Source of the DNA: Parvularcula sp. BBD 1991-13
Lineage (GTDB): Bacteria > Pseudomonadota > Alphaproteobacteria > Caulobacterales > Parvularculaceae
Reading direction: 5' to 3'
Length of the DNA stretch: 64,000 bases
Assembly (NCBI GenBank): GCA_001657385.1
Contig: LYSZ01000009.1
Coordinates: 1 to 64,000 of the forward strand
Position numbers and translations under genes: made by a program. Below, in pieces: positions 44,807 through 55,006 of this stretch (position 1 is the first letter of the stretch; each line of letters opens with the position of its first letter). The notes beneath the pieces were generated by a model, which did not search any database, was not told where the DNA came from, and was given only the letters and a program-made list of their open reading frames with translations.

Positions 44807-46894
44807 GTGAGAACGCTTTTACTTTGCGGCGCCGCCCTTCTCGCCCTCGCCGCCTGCGGCGGAGAAGACGGCCGCCAGACGGGAGACCCGAACGCCGAAG
44901 GACGCACGCCGGGCGCCCTCGCCGGCGCCGGGGAAACGCCCGCGCCGGAACTGGGCGATTGGGGGATCGAGATCGCCAATATCGACGAGACCGTCGATCC
45001 GGGCGACGATTTCTACCGCTATGTGAACGGCAAGTGGCTCGATACGTTCGAAATCCCGGAAGAGTTTTCCAGCTACGGCTCGTTCACGGTGCTGTTCGAG
45101 CGCTCGGAGGCCCGCGTGCGCGAGATCATCGAGGACGCCGCCGCCGGCGAGACCGCGCCCGGATCGGTCGAGCAGAAAATCGGCGATTTCTTCGCCAGCT
45201 TCACCGATGTCGACGCCATCGACGCGGCCGGACTTGATCCGGCGGCGGACGACCTGGCGCGGATCGACGCGCTGCGGACCCATGAAGACGTCGCACGCGC
45301 CATGGCGAGCCCGGGCCTGAACGCCGGTTCTTTTTTCGGCGGCTGGGTCGACATCGACTCCAAACAGACCGACCGCTACATCATGTATCTGACCCAGGCG
45401 GGGCTGGGCATGCCCAACCGCAATTACTACGTGGACGAACAGTTCGCCGACAAGCGCCCGAAATACCGCGCCTATATCGAACAGATGCTGCGCTTGTCCG
45501 GCGTCGACGACGCCGCTGCGCGGGCGCAGGCGATTTACGATCTCGAAGAGCGCATGGCGCTGGCGCACTGGGAGCCGGCCAAGCGCCGCAACCGCGACCT
45601 CACCTACAATCTGAAAACCGCCGAGGAGATCGCGGCCTTCGCCCCCGGCGCGCCCTGGGGCGCCATGTTCGAGGCCGCGGGCGTCGGCGGCCAGGAGGAA
45701 TTCGTCCTGCGCGAGGACGATGCGATTCAGGCGCTCGCCGCGATCTTCGCGGAAACGCCGGTGGAGACATGGCGCGACTACATGCGCTTCCATTTCCTGA
45801 TGGAAAACGCCAGCGTGCTTCCCGCCGCCTATGACGAGGCGACCTTCGCGTTTTTCGGCACCGAACTGCGTGGGACGCCGAAACAGCGCGAGCGCTGGAA
45901 ACGCGGCGTGTCCGCCGTCAACGCCGCCCTCGGCGAGGCGGTGGGCGAAGTCTATGTCGCCCGCCATTTCCCGCCGGCGTCCAAGACCCAGATGGAGGCC
46001 CTCGTGGCCAACCTGAAGGCCGCCCTCGACGCGCGGCTCGACACCCTGCCCTGGATGAGCGAGGCGACCAAGGAACAGGCGCACGCCAAGCTCTCGAAGT
46101 TCACCACCAAGATCGGCTATCCCGACGAATGGCAGGATTACGACAGCCTTGAGGTGACGCGCGGCGACGCCTACGGCAACGCCCGGCGCGCGCGCGAGTT
46201 CTCCTGGCGCGACGAGATCGCAAAACTCGGCGGGCCGATCGACCGGACCGAATGGTTCATGACGCCGCAGCGGGTGAACGCCTATTACAGTCCCAACCGC
46301 AACGAGATCGTCTTCCCGGCCGCGATCCTGCAAGCGCCGTTTTTCGATCCCGGCGCGGACCCGGCGGTCAATTACGGCGCCATCGGCGCGGTCATCGGCC
46401 ATGAAATCGGTCACGGCTTCGACGACCAGGGCCGCAAGTCCGACGGCGACGGCGTCCTGCGCGACTGGTGGACGGAAGAAGACGCGGCGAACTTCCAGAA
46501 ACTCGCCGACAGGCTGGGCGCTCAGTATGCGACCTATGAGCCGATCGAGGGCTTCCCGCTCAACCCCGAGCTTTCCATGGGCGAGAATATCGGCGATCTC
46601 GGCGGCCTCGCCATGGCCTATCACGCCTACAAGCTGTCCCTGAACGGAAAGGCGGCGCCGGTGCTTGACGGCTTTACCGGCGACCAGCGCTTTTTCATGG
46701 CCTGGGCGCAGGTCTGGAAGCGCCAGGTGCGCGAGGAAGCGCTGAAGCGCCAGATCGCCACCGGCCCCCATTCCCCGGCCCGCTACCGCGCCAATGGCGT
46801 GGTGCGCAACATGGACGCCTGGTACGAGGCGTTCGGCGTCGGCGAAGACGACGCTCTCTACCTGCCGCAGGAAGACCGCGTGCAGATCTGGTAA
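44807..46894 (+). CDS. M13 family (neprilysin-like) metallopeptidase
   Basis: A 695-residue zinc peptidase with signal peptide and lipobox 'LAAC'. The catalytic HExxH is '[13 protein letters not shown]' (near residue 533), the third ligand Glu is in '[13 protein letters not shown]', and '[19 protein letters not shown]' gives the NAxY substrate-binding motif. Start is GTG at 44807 with a strong GGAGG. It is exported, probably anchored to the outer membrane, and degrades short peptides; the physiological substrate is unknown. Confidence 0.94.
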   Translation: MRTLLLCGAALLALAACGGEDGRQTGDPNAEGRTPGALAGAGETPAPELGDWGIEIANIDETVDPGDDFYRYVNGKWLDTFEIPEEFSSYGSFTVLFERSEARVREIIEDAAAGETAPGSVEQKIGDFFASFTDVDAIDAAGLDPAADDLARIDALRTHEDVARAMASPGLNAGSFFGGWVDIDSKQTDRYIMYLTQAGLGMPNRNYYVDEQFADKRPKYRAYIEQMLRLSGVDDAAARAQAIYDLEERMALAHWEPAKRRNRDLTYNLKTAEEIAAFAPGAPWGAMFEAAGVGGQEEFVLREDDAIQALAAIFAETPVETWRDYMRFHFLMENASVLPAAYDEATFAFFGTELRGTPKQRERWKRGVSAVNAALGEAVGEVYVARHFPPASKTQMEALVANLKAALDARLDTLPWMSEATKEQAHAKLSKFTTKIGYPDEWQDYDSLEVTRGDAYGNARRAREFSWRDEIAKLGGPIDRTEWFMTPQRVNAYYSPNRNEIVFPAAILQAPFFDPGADPAVNYGAIGAVIGHEIGHGFDDQGRKSDGDGVLRDWWTEEDAANFQKLADRLGAQYATYEPIEGFPLNPELSMGENIGDLGGLAMAYHAYKLSLNGKAAPVLDGFTGDQRFFMAWAQVWKRQVREEALKRQIATGPHSPARYRANGVVRNMDAWYEAFGVGEDDALYLPQEDRVQIW

Positions 46895-46979
46895 CGCCTC
46901 CGCGGGCGCGCGGCGGCATCGTGTCGCCGGCGCCATCGGCGCTTGGGTTTTCGCGGTCCCGGCCTTATGGTGCGGCGCC

Positions 46980-48830
46980 ATGATGACGAAACAGCAACAG
47001 CGCGAGGCGTTCAAGCGCGCCCTCCTCCAGACCACCCGGGCGCTGTCGGCGCAGCGCGAGGCGGAGGTCGCCTTCGGCGGCGATCACGCCCACGTTCAGG
47101 GCAACACGGCGCGCATTCCCCTGCCGGCGCGCACCATCGACGCGCAAACCGCCCAGGTCGCCCGCGGCGAGGGGGACGCGGCGGCCCTGCGGCTCGCGCA
47201 TCACGACGCCCACGCCCACGCCCGGCTCGCCCCCGTCGGCGCCGAGGCGCGGGCCGTGTTCGCGGCCCTTGAGAACGCGCGGTGCGAGGCGATCGGCGCG
47301 CGCGCCCTTAAAGGCGTCGGCGACAACCTCGCCGCCGCGCTCGACAAGACCATCGCCGACAAGGGCTATGACCGGCTCGGCTCGAAGGACGCCGCCGCGC
47401 TGGCGGACGCCGCGGCCCTGCTCCTGCGCGAGCGGCTGACCGGGCGCGCCGCGCCGCCCGCCGCCGCCTCGATCATGGACGCCTGGCGCGACGACCTGGA
47501 AGCGCGCGCCAGCGCCTCCCTCGACGCCCTCGCCGACGCCTGCGACCTCGACGATCAGGCGGCGTTCGCCCGGCTCGCCCGCGACTTCATCCGCGATCTC
47601 GATCTCGACGACGCCGACCAGGGCGAGGACAGGAGCGACGAGCAGAGCGAGGGACAGGAAGACGACGAAAACGAGGACGACCGGAACGACGCGGAGGACG
47701 AAAACGACGCGGAGAACGAAACGCCGGAGGACCCCGGTCCGGGCGACAGCGCGGAGGGCGAGGCGGATCTTTCCGAACAGGACCTCGACAGCGCGCTGGA
47801 GGAGGACGACGGCGCCAGCGAGAATGCGCGCATATCGTCGTTACGCACGCGGTTCGAAGGCGACACCGGCGCGCCCTACAAGGCCTATACGACGGCGTTC
47901 GACGAGATCGCGGACGCCGCGGATTTGTGCGACGCGGAAGAGTTGCAGCGCCTGCGCCGCACCCTCGACCGGCAGCTGGAAAACCTGCACGCGGTCGTCT
48001 CGCGCCTCGCCAACAAGCTGCAGCGCAAGCTGATGGCGCAGCAGAACCGGAGCTGGGCGTTCGACCTCGACGAGGGCGTGCTCGACGCGGCGCGGCTGGC
48101 GCGGATCATCGTCGACCCGATGCAGCCCCTGTCCTACAAGATGGAACAAGAGCAGGATTTCCGCGACACGGTGGTCACGCTCCTGATCGACAATTCCGGC
48201 TCGATGCGCGGCCGGCCGATCACCATCGCGGCGATCTGCGCCGACATTCTCGCGCGCACGCTGGAACGCTGCGGCGTCAAGGTCGAAATCCTGGGCTTCA
48301 CCACCCGCGCCTGGAAAGGCGGCCAGGCCCGCGAGAAATGGGTCGAGGCCGGACGGCCCGCCAAACCAGGACGCCTGAACGATCTGCGTCACGTCATCTA
48401 CAAGTCCGCCGACGCGCCATGGCGGCGCGCGCGCGCCTCCCTCGGCCTGATGATGAAGGAAGGTCTCCTCAAAGAGAACATCGACGGCGAGGCCCTGATG
48501 TGGGCCCACGGACGATTGCTCGGCCGGGCCGAGGCGCGCCGTATTCTCATGGTGATCTCGGACGGGGCGCCGGTGGACGACACCACCTCCTCGGCCAATG
48601 GCGGCGCCTATCTCGAACGCCACCTGCGCGAGGTGATCCACTTCATCGAGAACCGCTCTCCGGTGGAATTGCTCGCCATCGGCATCGGCCACGACGTCAC
48701 CCGCTATTACCGCCGGGCGCTGACGATTGTCGACGTGGACCAGCTCGGCGGGGCGATCATCGACAAGCTGGCGGAACTGTTCGACGAGGATAATGGCGGC
48801 GACGCCAGACGCGGCGGCCGGGCGGCCTAG
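46980..48830 (+). CDS. cobT: Cobaltochelatase subunit CobT
   Basis: A 616-residue CobT of the aerobic cobalamin pathway. The C-terminal VWA domain has the MIDAS motif '[10 protein letters not shown]' (near residue 404) and 'ISDGAPVDD'. The centre (about residues 205-270) is extremely acidic ('[19 protein letters not shown]'), as expected of CobT. With CobN and CobS it inserts cobalt into hydrogenobyrinate diamide. No cobS or cobN is in the window. ATG 46980 and 46983 are both possible. Magnesium chelatase D is related but lacks this exact arrangement. Confidence 0.88.
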   Translation: MMTKQQQREAFKRALLQTTRALSAQREAEVAFGGDHAHVQGNTARIPLPARTIDAQTAQVARGEGDAAALRLAHHDAHAHARLAPVGAEARAVFAALENARCEAIGARALKGVGDNLAAALDKTIADKGYDRLGSKDAAALADAAALLLRERLTGRAAPPAAASIMDAWRDDLEARASASLDALADACDLDDQAAFARLARDFIRDLDLDDADQGEDRSDEQSEGQEDDENEDDRNDAEDENDAENETPEDPGPGDSAEGEADLSEQDLDSALEEDDGASENARISSLRTRFEGDTGAPYKAYTTAFDEIADAADLCDAEELQRLRRTLDRQLENLHAVVSRLANKLQRKLMAQQNRSWAFDLDEGVLDAARLARIIVDPMQPLSYKMEQEQDFRDTVVTLLIDNSGSMRGRPITIAAICADILARTLERCGVKVEILGFTTRAWKGGQAREKWVEAGRPAKPGRLNDLRHVIYKSADAPWRRARASLGLMMKEGLLKENIDGEALMWAHGRLLGRAEARRILMVISDGAPVDDTTSSANGGAYLERHLREVIHFIENRSPVELLAIGIGHDVTRYYRRALTIVDVDQLGGAIIDKLAELFDEDNGGDARRGGRAA

Positions 48831-48870
48831 GCGCGTCTCAAACGCGTCGAATCGGACGGGCGGCGCCGTT

Positions 48871-50085
48871 TTACGGCGCGCGCGACGCCTCGATCCTGAA
48901 ATCGACCCGAACCTCCAGCCCGACGCCCTCTGCGTTCAGCCAGCTGTCGTCGAGGCCGAGGCCGAAATCGGTGCGAACGAGCGTAACGCCCCCTTCCGCG
49001 ACCGCTTCCTCGCCGTCGATATCGAGGGTGAAGCCGAGCGCGATGTCCTTCGCGTAATCCTTGATGGTGAGAACGCCGCGGGCTTCGTAGGCGCCGTCCG
49101 CCGTCCGGCGGATGTCCTCGGAGACGAAGGTCGCCGTCGGATGCTCGCGCACGGCGAACCATTCCGAACCGGGGATCGTCGAATCGCGCGTGGCGTCCCC
49201 GGTCGTCGCCGATCGCGGCGAGACGGCGACGGAAATGCGCGACGCGTCGAGAATATCCGGATCGAAACGAATATCGGCCGAGAATTCGCCGAAGCTTCCG
49301 TCGAACGCGCGGCCCTGCTGCGTGCCGGTAAAGCCGAGGCGGCTCGCCTCGTCATCGACGCGCCATAGCGGCGCGCCGGCGCCATTGCCGGCGGAGGCCG
49401 ACCCGGCGCCCTGTGCGGCCGCGTCTCCCGCCGCACCCGCTGCGCCCGGCATCGGCGCAATGGCGTAAACGACCGCGCCGAGGCCCAGGGCGGCGAAAAT
49501 GCCGGCAAGGCCCGTCCATTCCCTGCGCCCGGCGACGAGCATGCTGCGCAAGACGCCGTCCTTGTCGGCGTAGTGATGCTTCAGCGCGGCGCCGACATGC
49601 AGGACCAGCAATCCCAAAAGGCCGAAGGCGAGATACTCATGAACCTCCGCAAACAGATCTTCCGCGCCCGCCCGATCCGCGACGCCGCCGAGAAACGGCA
49701 GGTGCGGGACAGGGATCACGCCGAAAAAATAGGTGGGAATGTCGAGCGGCGAGACCGACACCATGGCCCAGCCGCTCAGCGGTATGATCAGCATCAGCCC
49801 ATAGAACGCCCAGTGGACGGCGCGCGCGCCGATGCGCCGCCAGTCCGGCGTCGCGGCCGGCAGGGGCGGCGCCTTGTGCCCGATGCGCCAGCCGAGCCTG
49901 GCGAACGTCAGCGCCAGGATCGACAGGCCGAAGGATTTGTGCAGTTGGTAGAGGTCGTATTTGATCGACGACTCATTAGGCAGGTTGTGCATGAAAAGCC
50001 CGCCGGCGATGTTGCCGACGATCAGGACTGCGATCGCCCAGTGCAGGGCGACCGCAACCGATGTGTAACGGGCGCTGTCGGTCAT
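48871..50085 (-). CDS. Cytochrome b561 - YceI fusion protein
   Basis: A 404-residue two-domain protein. Residues 1-185 form a cytochrome b561-type membrane domain with four helices and haem-ligand histidines ('VALHWAIAVLIVG', 'YQLHKSFGLSILAL', 'VHEYLAFGLLGLLVLHVG'). After a Gly/Ala-rich linker, about residues 225-400 form a YceI domain ('WRVDDEASRLGFTGTQQG', 'VTLVRTDFGLG'). YceI domains bind polyprenyl lipids or quinones, so the fusion suggests quinone-linked electron transfer. Directly upstream of a separate YceI gene on the same strand (order 50726 to 48871). Start is ATG 50085 behind AAAGGGGCG. Confidence 0.88.
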   Translation of the reverse strand: MTDSARYTSVAVALHWAIAVLIVGNIAGGLFMHNLPNESSIKYDLYQLHKSFGLSILALTFARLGWRIGHKAPPLPAATPDWRRIGARAVHWAFYGLMLIIPLSGWAMVSVSPLDIPTYFFGVIPVPHLPFLGGVADRAGAEDLFAEVHEYLAFGLLGLLVLHVGAALKHHYADKDGVLRSMLVAGRREWTGLAGIFAALGLGAVVYAIAPMPGAAGAAGDAAAQGAGSASAGNGAGAPLWRVDDEASRLGFTGTQQGRAFDGSFGEFSADIRFDPDILDASRISVAVSPRSATTGDATRDSTIPGSEWFAVREHPTATFVSEDIRRTADGAYEARGVLTIKDYAKDIALGFTLDIDGEEAVAEGGVTLVRTDFGLGLDDSWLNAEGVGLEVRVDFRIEASRAP

Positions 50086-50117
50086 GGCGTCGCCCCTTTC
50101 ACGCACGCCGCGGCGGC

Positions 50118-50726
50118 TTATTCGCCGTCGACGGGTTTGTCGAACTCGACCTCGATGACGATATCAACGTCGTCGCCCACCGCCGGGGCGTAGGCGCCGA
50201 GGCCGAAGTCGCTGCGCTTCACCGTCGTCTTCGCGGAAAAGCCGATCTTGTGCAGGTCGCCGCGCTCCATATAGCCGGCGTTGTTGAACGTCGTCTCCAG
50301 CGCGACCGGCTTCGTCACGCCCTTGATGGTCAGGTCGCCGGTGATGACGCCGGTGTCGTCGCCGGTTTTTTCAACGCCGGTGCTGACGAAGGTGATTTCC
50401 GGATGGTTCTCCACATCGAAGAACGTCTCGCCTTTGAGGTGGCCGTCGAAGCGCTCGACGCCTGAGTCGATCGAGGCCGCGTCGATCGTGACGCTGACGG
50501 AGGACTGCTCCGGATTGTCCGCGTCCCAGTCAAGCTCGCCCGTCCAGTCGCGCCAGCGCAGGTAAGGGTTGGAAAAGCCGAGATGCGAATAGCTGAAGGT
50601 GATGTAACGGTGGCCGTTGTCGGCGACATAGGTTCCCGACGGGGCGTCGGCCTCTTGCGCGGCGACGCTGGACGCGGCGAGCGCGAGCGCGCCGATCAGC
50701 GGCATGCAGAAAGTCCGGTTGGTCAT
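50118..50726 (-). CDS. YceI family periplasmic lipid-binding protein
   Basis: A 202-residue exported YceI protein with signal peptide ending 'SVAAQ' and the family motifs 'DNGHRYITFSYSHLGFSNP', 'FFDVENHPEITFVST' and 'VKRSDFGLGAYAPAVGDDV'. YceI proteins bind long isoprenoids in a lipocalin-like barrel. It precedes the b561-YceI fusion by 32 bp, so the two form an operon; the soluble YceI may deliver its ligand to the membrane cytochrome. ATG 50726 is behind AAAGGGAAC. Confidence 0.93.
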   Translation of the reverse strand: MTNRTFCMPLIGALALAASSVAAQEADAPSGTYVADNGHRYITFSYSHLGFSNPYLRWRDWTGELDWDADNPEQSSVSVTIDAASIDSGVERFDGHLKGETFFDVENHPEITFVSTGVEKTGDDTGVITGDLTIKGVTKPVALETTFNNAGYMERGDLHKIGFSAKTTVKRSDFGLGAYAPAVGDDVDIVIEVEFDKPVDGE

Positions 50727-50862
50727 GAATCTGTTCCCTTTGGCTAGCGCTTGATGATTACCACAAAAACGCCGCATCCAAATACCTGCTTGCGATGCAG
50801 CGGAAAGACGCCGGACCTTCACAAGCCGGTGAACCAGGGCGCTGTTGCGTGCGGCCGGTTCA

Positions 50863-51507
50863 TTAAAATCGCGTCAGGATGTCGGAAAGGACGGGCCGCG
50901 CGCGCTCCTTCGGGTCCTGCATGGCGGCGCCGATATAGACAAACCCGGCGATTCGCTCGTGCTCGCCGAGGCCCAGGGCCGCGCGCACGCGCGTGTCATA
51001 GGCGTACCACTCGGTCAGCCACTGGGCGGCGAAACCGTGCGCGCTGGCGGCCAGCAGCATGTTCTGACAAACCGCGCCGGCGCACAGGATCTGCTCCCAT
51101 TCCGGCGTGCGGTGCGCCCTGTCGACGCTGGAAACGACCGCGACCACCACCGGCGCGCGCAGAAACCGCGCCGCCTCGTACTCGGCCTTGGACGCTTCCG
51201 CCTCCGGCTGGTCTTCCACAAACGCCGCTTTCAGGACCGCGCCGAACCGCGCCCGCGCGTCGCCCTCGAAGACGACAAAGCGAAACGGCGTCACCCGGCG
51301 GTGGTCCGGCGCCCGCGCGGCGATGGTGAGGATCGCCTCCAGCACGGCGGCGTCCGGCCCCGGCTCGCCGAGCATGTCCGCCGGACACGACCGGCGCAGG
51401 CGCAGCATGTTGACGGCGTCCACGCTCGGATGGGCCGGCGCGAGGGAGGCGCCCAGTTCGGGAGGCGTGTACGGGATGTTGTTCGGGGTCGTGTCTCTGG
51501 CGTCCAC
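50863..51507 (-). CDS. Nitroreductase family protein (YdjA-like)
   Basis: A 214-residue FMN-dependent oxidoreductase. 'LRLRRSCPADMLGEPGPDA' carries the FMN phosphate-binding Arg pair, and 'AARAPDHRRVTPFRFVVF', 'CQNMLLAASAHGFAAQWLT' and 'GEHERIAGFVYIGA' are typical of the YdjA-like subgroup. Substrate unknown. Cytoplasmic. Divergent from the E1 gene across 161 bp. Confidence 0.88.
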   Translation of the reverse strand: MDARDTTPNNIPYTPPELGASLAPAHPSVDAVNMLRLRRSCPADMLGEPGPDAAVLEAILTIAARAPDHRRVTPFRFVVFEGDARARFGAVLKAAFVEDQPEAEASKAEYEAARFLRAPVVVAVVSSVDRAHRTPEWEQILCAGAVCQNMLLAASAHGFAAQWLTEWYAYDTRVRAALGLGEHERIAGFVYIGAAMQDPKERARPVLSDILTRF

Positions 51508-51668
51508 TGCGTCAACCTCTCGGGTCTCAAGAATCGATTTGGAAAAGATGTTCGTGCTGCTATGGACTTAAGTCCCGCCCCCCGCGGCGCACAAGGGCGC
51601 CGCGGCGCAATTGCGAAAAAACCGCGGGAAAACCGCCCCGAAGAGACGGCTTCAGAAAGGGACACGCC

Positions 51669-53906
51669 ATGGCCGGCGCCATCGCCGCATCCGCCGACGG
51701 ATTTCTGACCCGGCTGCAGGAGGGCCGCCTGCCGCCGCCGGCGACGGCGACGAGCCTCGCCGCGGCGGGCTTGTCGCGGAGCGATCTCGCGGGCCTGTTC
51801 GAAAGCCAGATCGCCAGCCGCCGCCTCGACCTGGAGGCGCGCCGCCTCGGCGCGGAACGGCGCGGCTTCTACTCCATCGGCAGCGCCGGCCATGAAGGCA
51901 ACGCCGCCGTGGCGCAGGCGTTTCGCGTCACCGACATGGCGTTCCTCCACTACCGCAGCGGCGCGTTCTATATCGAGCGCGCGCGCAAGGTTCCGGGCCA
52001 GACGCCGGTCTGGAACATGGCGCTGTCCTTCGTCGCCGCCGCCGAGGACCCGATCGCCGGCGGCCGGCACAAGGTGATCGGCTCGAAGCCGCTTTTCATA
52101 CCGCCGCAGACCAGCACCATCGCCTCGCACCTGCCCAAGGCCATGGGCGCGGCCTTCGCCATCGCCCTGGCGCGCACCCAGAAAAAGCCCGACGCCACGA
52201 TGCCCCATGACGCCGTCGCCCTGTGCAGCTTCGGCGACGCCTCGGCCAATCACTCCACCGCGACCGGCGCGATCAACGCCGCCGCGCACACGGCGTTTCG
52301 CGGCCTGCCCCTGCCGCTTGTGTGCATCTGCGAGGACAACGGCGTCGGCATTTCGGTGAAAACCCCCGAGGGCTGGATCGCCGCGGCGTACGCCGCGCGG
52401 CCGGGTCTTCGTTATGTCCATGGCGACGGCCGCGACGTCGTGGACGCCGCCCGCGCGGCGCGGGAGGCCGAGGCCTGGGCGCGGGGACGGCGAAAACCGG
52501 TTTTCCTTCATCTGCGCATGGTGCGTCTCATGGGCCATGCCGGCTCCGACATCGAAACCGGCTATCGCGACCGGGCTGAGATCGAGCGCGAGGCGGATCA
52601 GGACCCCCTCCTGCACACCGCCCGGCGCTGCGTCGAGGAGGGGGTATGCTCCCTTGAGGATATCGAACGGCTTTACGCCGCGACCGGCGCGCGGGTCGCC
52701 CGCGCCATGGAGGCGGCCTGCGCGCGCCCCAAGCTCGACTGCGCCGAGGCCGTCGTCGCGCCCCTCGTCCAATCGCCCGAAACGCGCCGCGCGGTCCGGC
52801 CCGGCCCGCCCCTGGCGAGCGCGCCGGGCGACGCCCGCGCCCGGCGCGAGCCGCAGCACCTGTCGCGCCTCATCTCCCTCGCCCTCGCCGACGAAATGGC
52901 GAAGGACGCCGCCATCGCCGTCTTCGGCGAGGACGTCGCCCGCAAGGGCGGGGTCTACGGCGCGACGAGCCGCCTGCAACAGAAGTTCGGCCCGGCGCGG
53001 GTGTTCGACACCCTGCTCGACGAACAGTCCATCCTCGGCACGGCCATCGGCCTCGCCCATAACGGCTACCTGCCCGTCCCGGAGATCCAGTTTCTCGCCT
53101 ATGTTCACAATGCGGAGGATCAGCTTCGCGGCGAGGCGGCCTCGCTGTCCTTTTTTTCCAACGGTCAGTACGCCAATCCCATGGTGGTGCGCGTCGCCGG
53201 CCTCGCCTATCAGAAAGGGTTCGGCGGTCATTTCCACAATGACAATTCCCTCGCCGTCTTCCGCGACATTCCCGGCATCGTGCTCGCCTGCCCGTCAAGC
53301 GGCGCCGAGGCGGTCAGGATGCTGCGTGAAGCGTTCCGCCTCGCCCGCGACGAAGCGCGGGTGGTCGTCTTCCTCGAACCGATCGCCCTTTACGGAACCA
53401 AGGACCTCCACGAAGCGGGCGACGGGCGCATGACCGCCGTGTTTGACGACATCGACGGGACGGCCCGGCTGGGAGAGGTCAACGTCATCGAGGACAGCGG
53501 TCGCGACGCCGAGGACCTCGCCATCGTCACGTACGGCAACGGGACCTACCTGTCGCGCCGCGCGGCGCGGCGGCTCGCCGATCACGGCGTCAACGCGCGC
53601 ATCGTCGATCTGCGCTGGCTGACGCCGCTCCCGGTCGACGCCATGATCGCGGCGATCGGCGCGCGCCGCAACGTCCTCGTCGTCGACGAATGCCGCCGCA
53701 CCGGCTCGCCGAGCGAGGAGATCCTCGCCGCGCTTGCGGACCGCGGCGCGCCCGGCGCGGTCTCGCGCGTCACCGGCGTCGACACTTACATTCCCCTCGG
53801 CCCCGCCGCCGACACGGTGCTGGTGAGCGAGGATGCGATTGTCGCCGCCGCCCTCGACCTTGCGGGCCGCAAGATGCAGCAGCGCCGCCAGCGCGCGGCG
53901 GAGTAA
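51669..53906 (+). CDS. Fused alpha-beta 2-oxoacid dehydrogenase E1 (branched-chain type)
   Basis: A 745-residue thiamine-diphosphate enzyme with E1 alpha (residues 1-360) joined to E1 beta (about 395-745). The alpha half has 'YSIGSAGHEGNAAVA' and the ThDP-binding 'CSFGDASANHSTATGAIN' and 'EDNGVGIS'. The beta half has 'VFGEDVARKGGVYGATSRL', 'FDTLLDEQSILGTAIGLA' and 'HNDNSLAVFRDIPG'. It decarboxylates a branched-chain 2-oxoacid and would pass the acyl group to an E2. No E2 or E3 gene is adjacent. Start is ATG 51669 behind AAAGGGAC. Followed after 28 bp by the FabD-like gene. Confidence 0.88.
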   Translation: MAGAIAASADGFLTRLQEGRLPPPATATSLAAAGLSRSDLAGLFESQIASRRLDLEARRLGAERRGFYSIGSAGHEGNAAVAQAFRVTDMAFLHYRSGAFYIERARKVPGQTPVWNMALSFVAAAEDPIAGGRHKVIGSKPLFIPPQTSTIASHLPKAMGAAFAIALARTQKKPDATMPHDAVALCSFGDASANHSTATGAINAAAHTAFRGLPLPLVCICEDNGVGISVKTPEGWIAAAYAARPGLRYVHGDGRDVVDAARAAREAEAWARGRRKPVFLHLRMVRLMGHAGSDIETGYRDRAEIEREADQDPLLHTARRCVEEGVCSLEDIERLYAATGARVARAMEAACARPKLDCAEAVVAPLVQSPETRRAVRPGPPLASAPGDARARREPQHLSRLISLALADEMAKDAAIAVFGEDVARKGGVYGATSRLQQKFGPARVFDTLLDEQSILGTAIGLAHNGYLPVPEIQFLAYVHNAEDQLRGEAASLSFFSNGQYANPMVVRVAGLAYQKGFGGHFHNDNSLAVFRDIPGIVLACPSSGAEAVRMLREAFRLARDEARVVVFLEPIALYGTKDLHEAGDGRMTAVFDDIDGTARLGEVNVIEDSGRDAEDLAIVTYGNGTYLSRRAARRLADHGVNARIVDLRWLTPLPVDAMIAAIGARRNVLVVDECRRTGSPSEEILAALADRGAPGAVSRVTGVDTYIPLGPAADTVLVSEDAIVAAALDLAGRKMQQRRQRAAE

Positions 53907-53934
53907 CCCGCAGACGCAAGGGCAGGTGTGAGCC

Positions 53935-54963
53935 ATGAAAAAGTCAGCCGTCGTCATTTTTCCGGGCCGCGGAACCTACGGCAGGGAGGAACTCGGATAT
54001 CTCGGGCGCTTCCATCGGGACAAGACCGGCTTCATCGCCGGCGTCGACGCCTGGCGCGAGGCGAACGGCCGCGAGCCGGTCTCCGCCCTGGACGCCCGCG
54101 AGCGCTACGCCGCTGCGCGGCACGCTTCGAGCCTTAACGCCTCGGCGATCATCTACGCCTGCGCGCTCGCCGATTTCGCCGACATCGACCGCGAGCGATA
54201 CGATGTCGTCGCGGTGTGCGGCAATTCCCTCGGCTGGTATCTCGCCCTCGCCGCCGGGGGCGCGGCGTCGCCGGAGAACGCCATCCGCCTTGTCGACACG
54301 ATGGGCGCGCTGATGGAGGAAAAGGGGGTGGGCGGACAGCTTGTCTATCCCCTTGTCGACGAGGACTGGCGCCCGAGCGCGGCGCGGGAACAAGCCGTCG
54401 CCGAAGCGCTGCATGCGGGGCGTACGCACGGACGCGCCTATCTGTCGATCCGGCTCGGCGGCGTGGCGGTGCTCGCCGGCGACGACACGGGCATGGCGGC
54501 GATGGAAGCCTGCCTGCCGCCGGCGGAGGGCCGCTATCCCTTCCGGCTGGCGCGCCACGCGGCGTTTCACACCCCGCTGCTCGCGCATGTCTCGGAGGCC
54601 GCGTTCAAGGCGCTGGAAGCGGACGTGCTGCGCCGTCCGGCGGTCCCGCTGATCGACGGGCGCGGCGCCGTCTGGAGCCCGCATGCGACGGACGTCGCCG
54701 AGCTTTATCAGTACACGTTTGGAACGCAGATTGTGGAGACTTACAATTTTTCCAAATCGGTCGAGGTCGCGATTAAGGAATATGCGCCGGATCGCCTGAT
54801 CCTCGCCGGGCCGGGCTCGACCCTGGGCGCGCCGATCGCCCAGGAACTGATTCGCTGGCGCTGGCTCGGCCTCGCGTCGAAGGCCGATTTCGCCGCGCGC
54901 CAGAAGGAAGATCCTTTCCTCCTCGCCATGGGACGGGACGAGCAGCGGGCGATGGTTGTCTGA
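53935..54963 (+). CDS. FabD-like acyltransferase-fold protein
   Basis: A 342-residue acyltransferase of the malonyl-CoA:ACP transacylase fold. Nucleophile in 'CGNSLGWYLAL' (GNSLG rather than the canonical GHSLG), and the catalytic His in 'RHAAFHTPLLAHV'. It begins 'SAVVIFPGRGTYGREEL', replacing the canonical GQG. The substituted His next to the Ser may change activity. It follows the E1 gene by 28 bp, so the two are probably one operon, perhaps loading an acyl group from the E1 pathway onto a carrier. Substrate unknown. Confidence 0.75.
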   Translation: MKKSAVVIFPGRGTYGREELGYLGRFHRDKTGFIAGVDAWREANGREPVSALDARERYAAARHASSLNASAIIYACALADFADIDRERYDVVAVCGNSLGWYLALAAGGAASPENAIRLVDTMGALMEEKGVGGQLVYPLVDEDWRPSAAREQAVAEALHAGRTHGRAYLSIRLGGVAVLAGDDTGMAAMEACLPPAEGRYPFRLARHAAFHTPLLAHVSEAAFKALEADVLRRPAVPLIDGRGAVWSPHATDVAELYQYTFGTQIVETYNFSKSVEVAIKEYAPDRLILAGPGSTLGAPIAQELIRWRWLGLASKADFAARQKEDPFLLAMGRDEQRAMVV

Positions 54964-55006
54964 ACCGGGGCGATCGGGCCCGCGGACGGACTGGCGCTTA
55001 ACCGGC

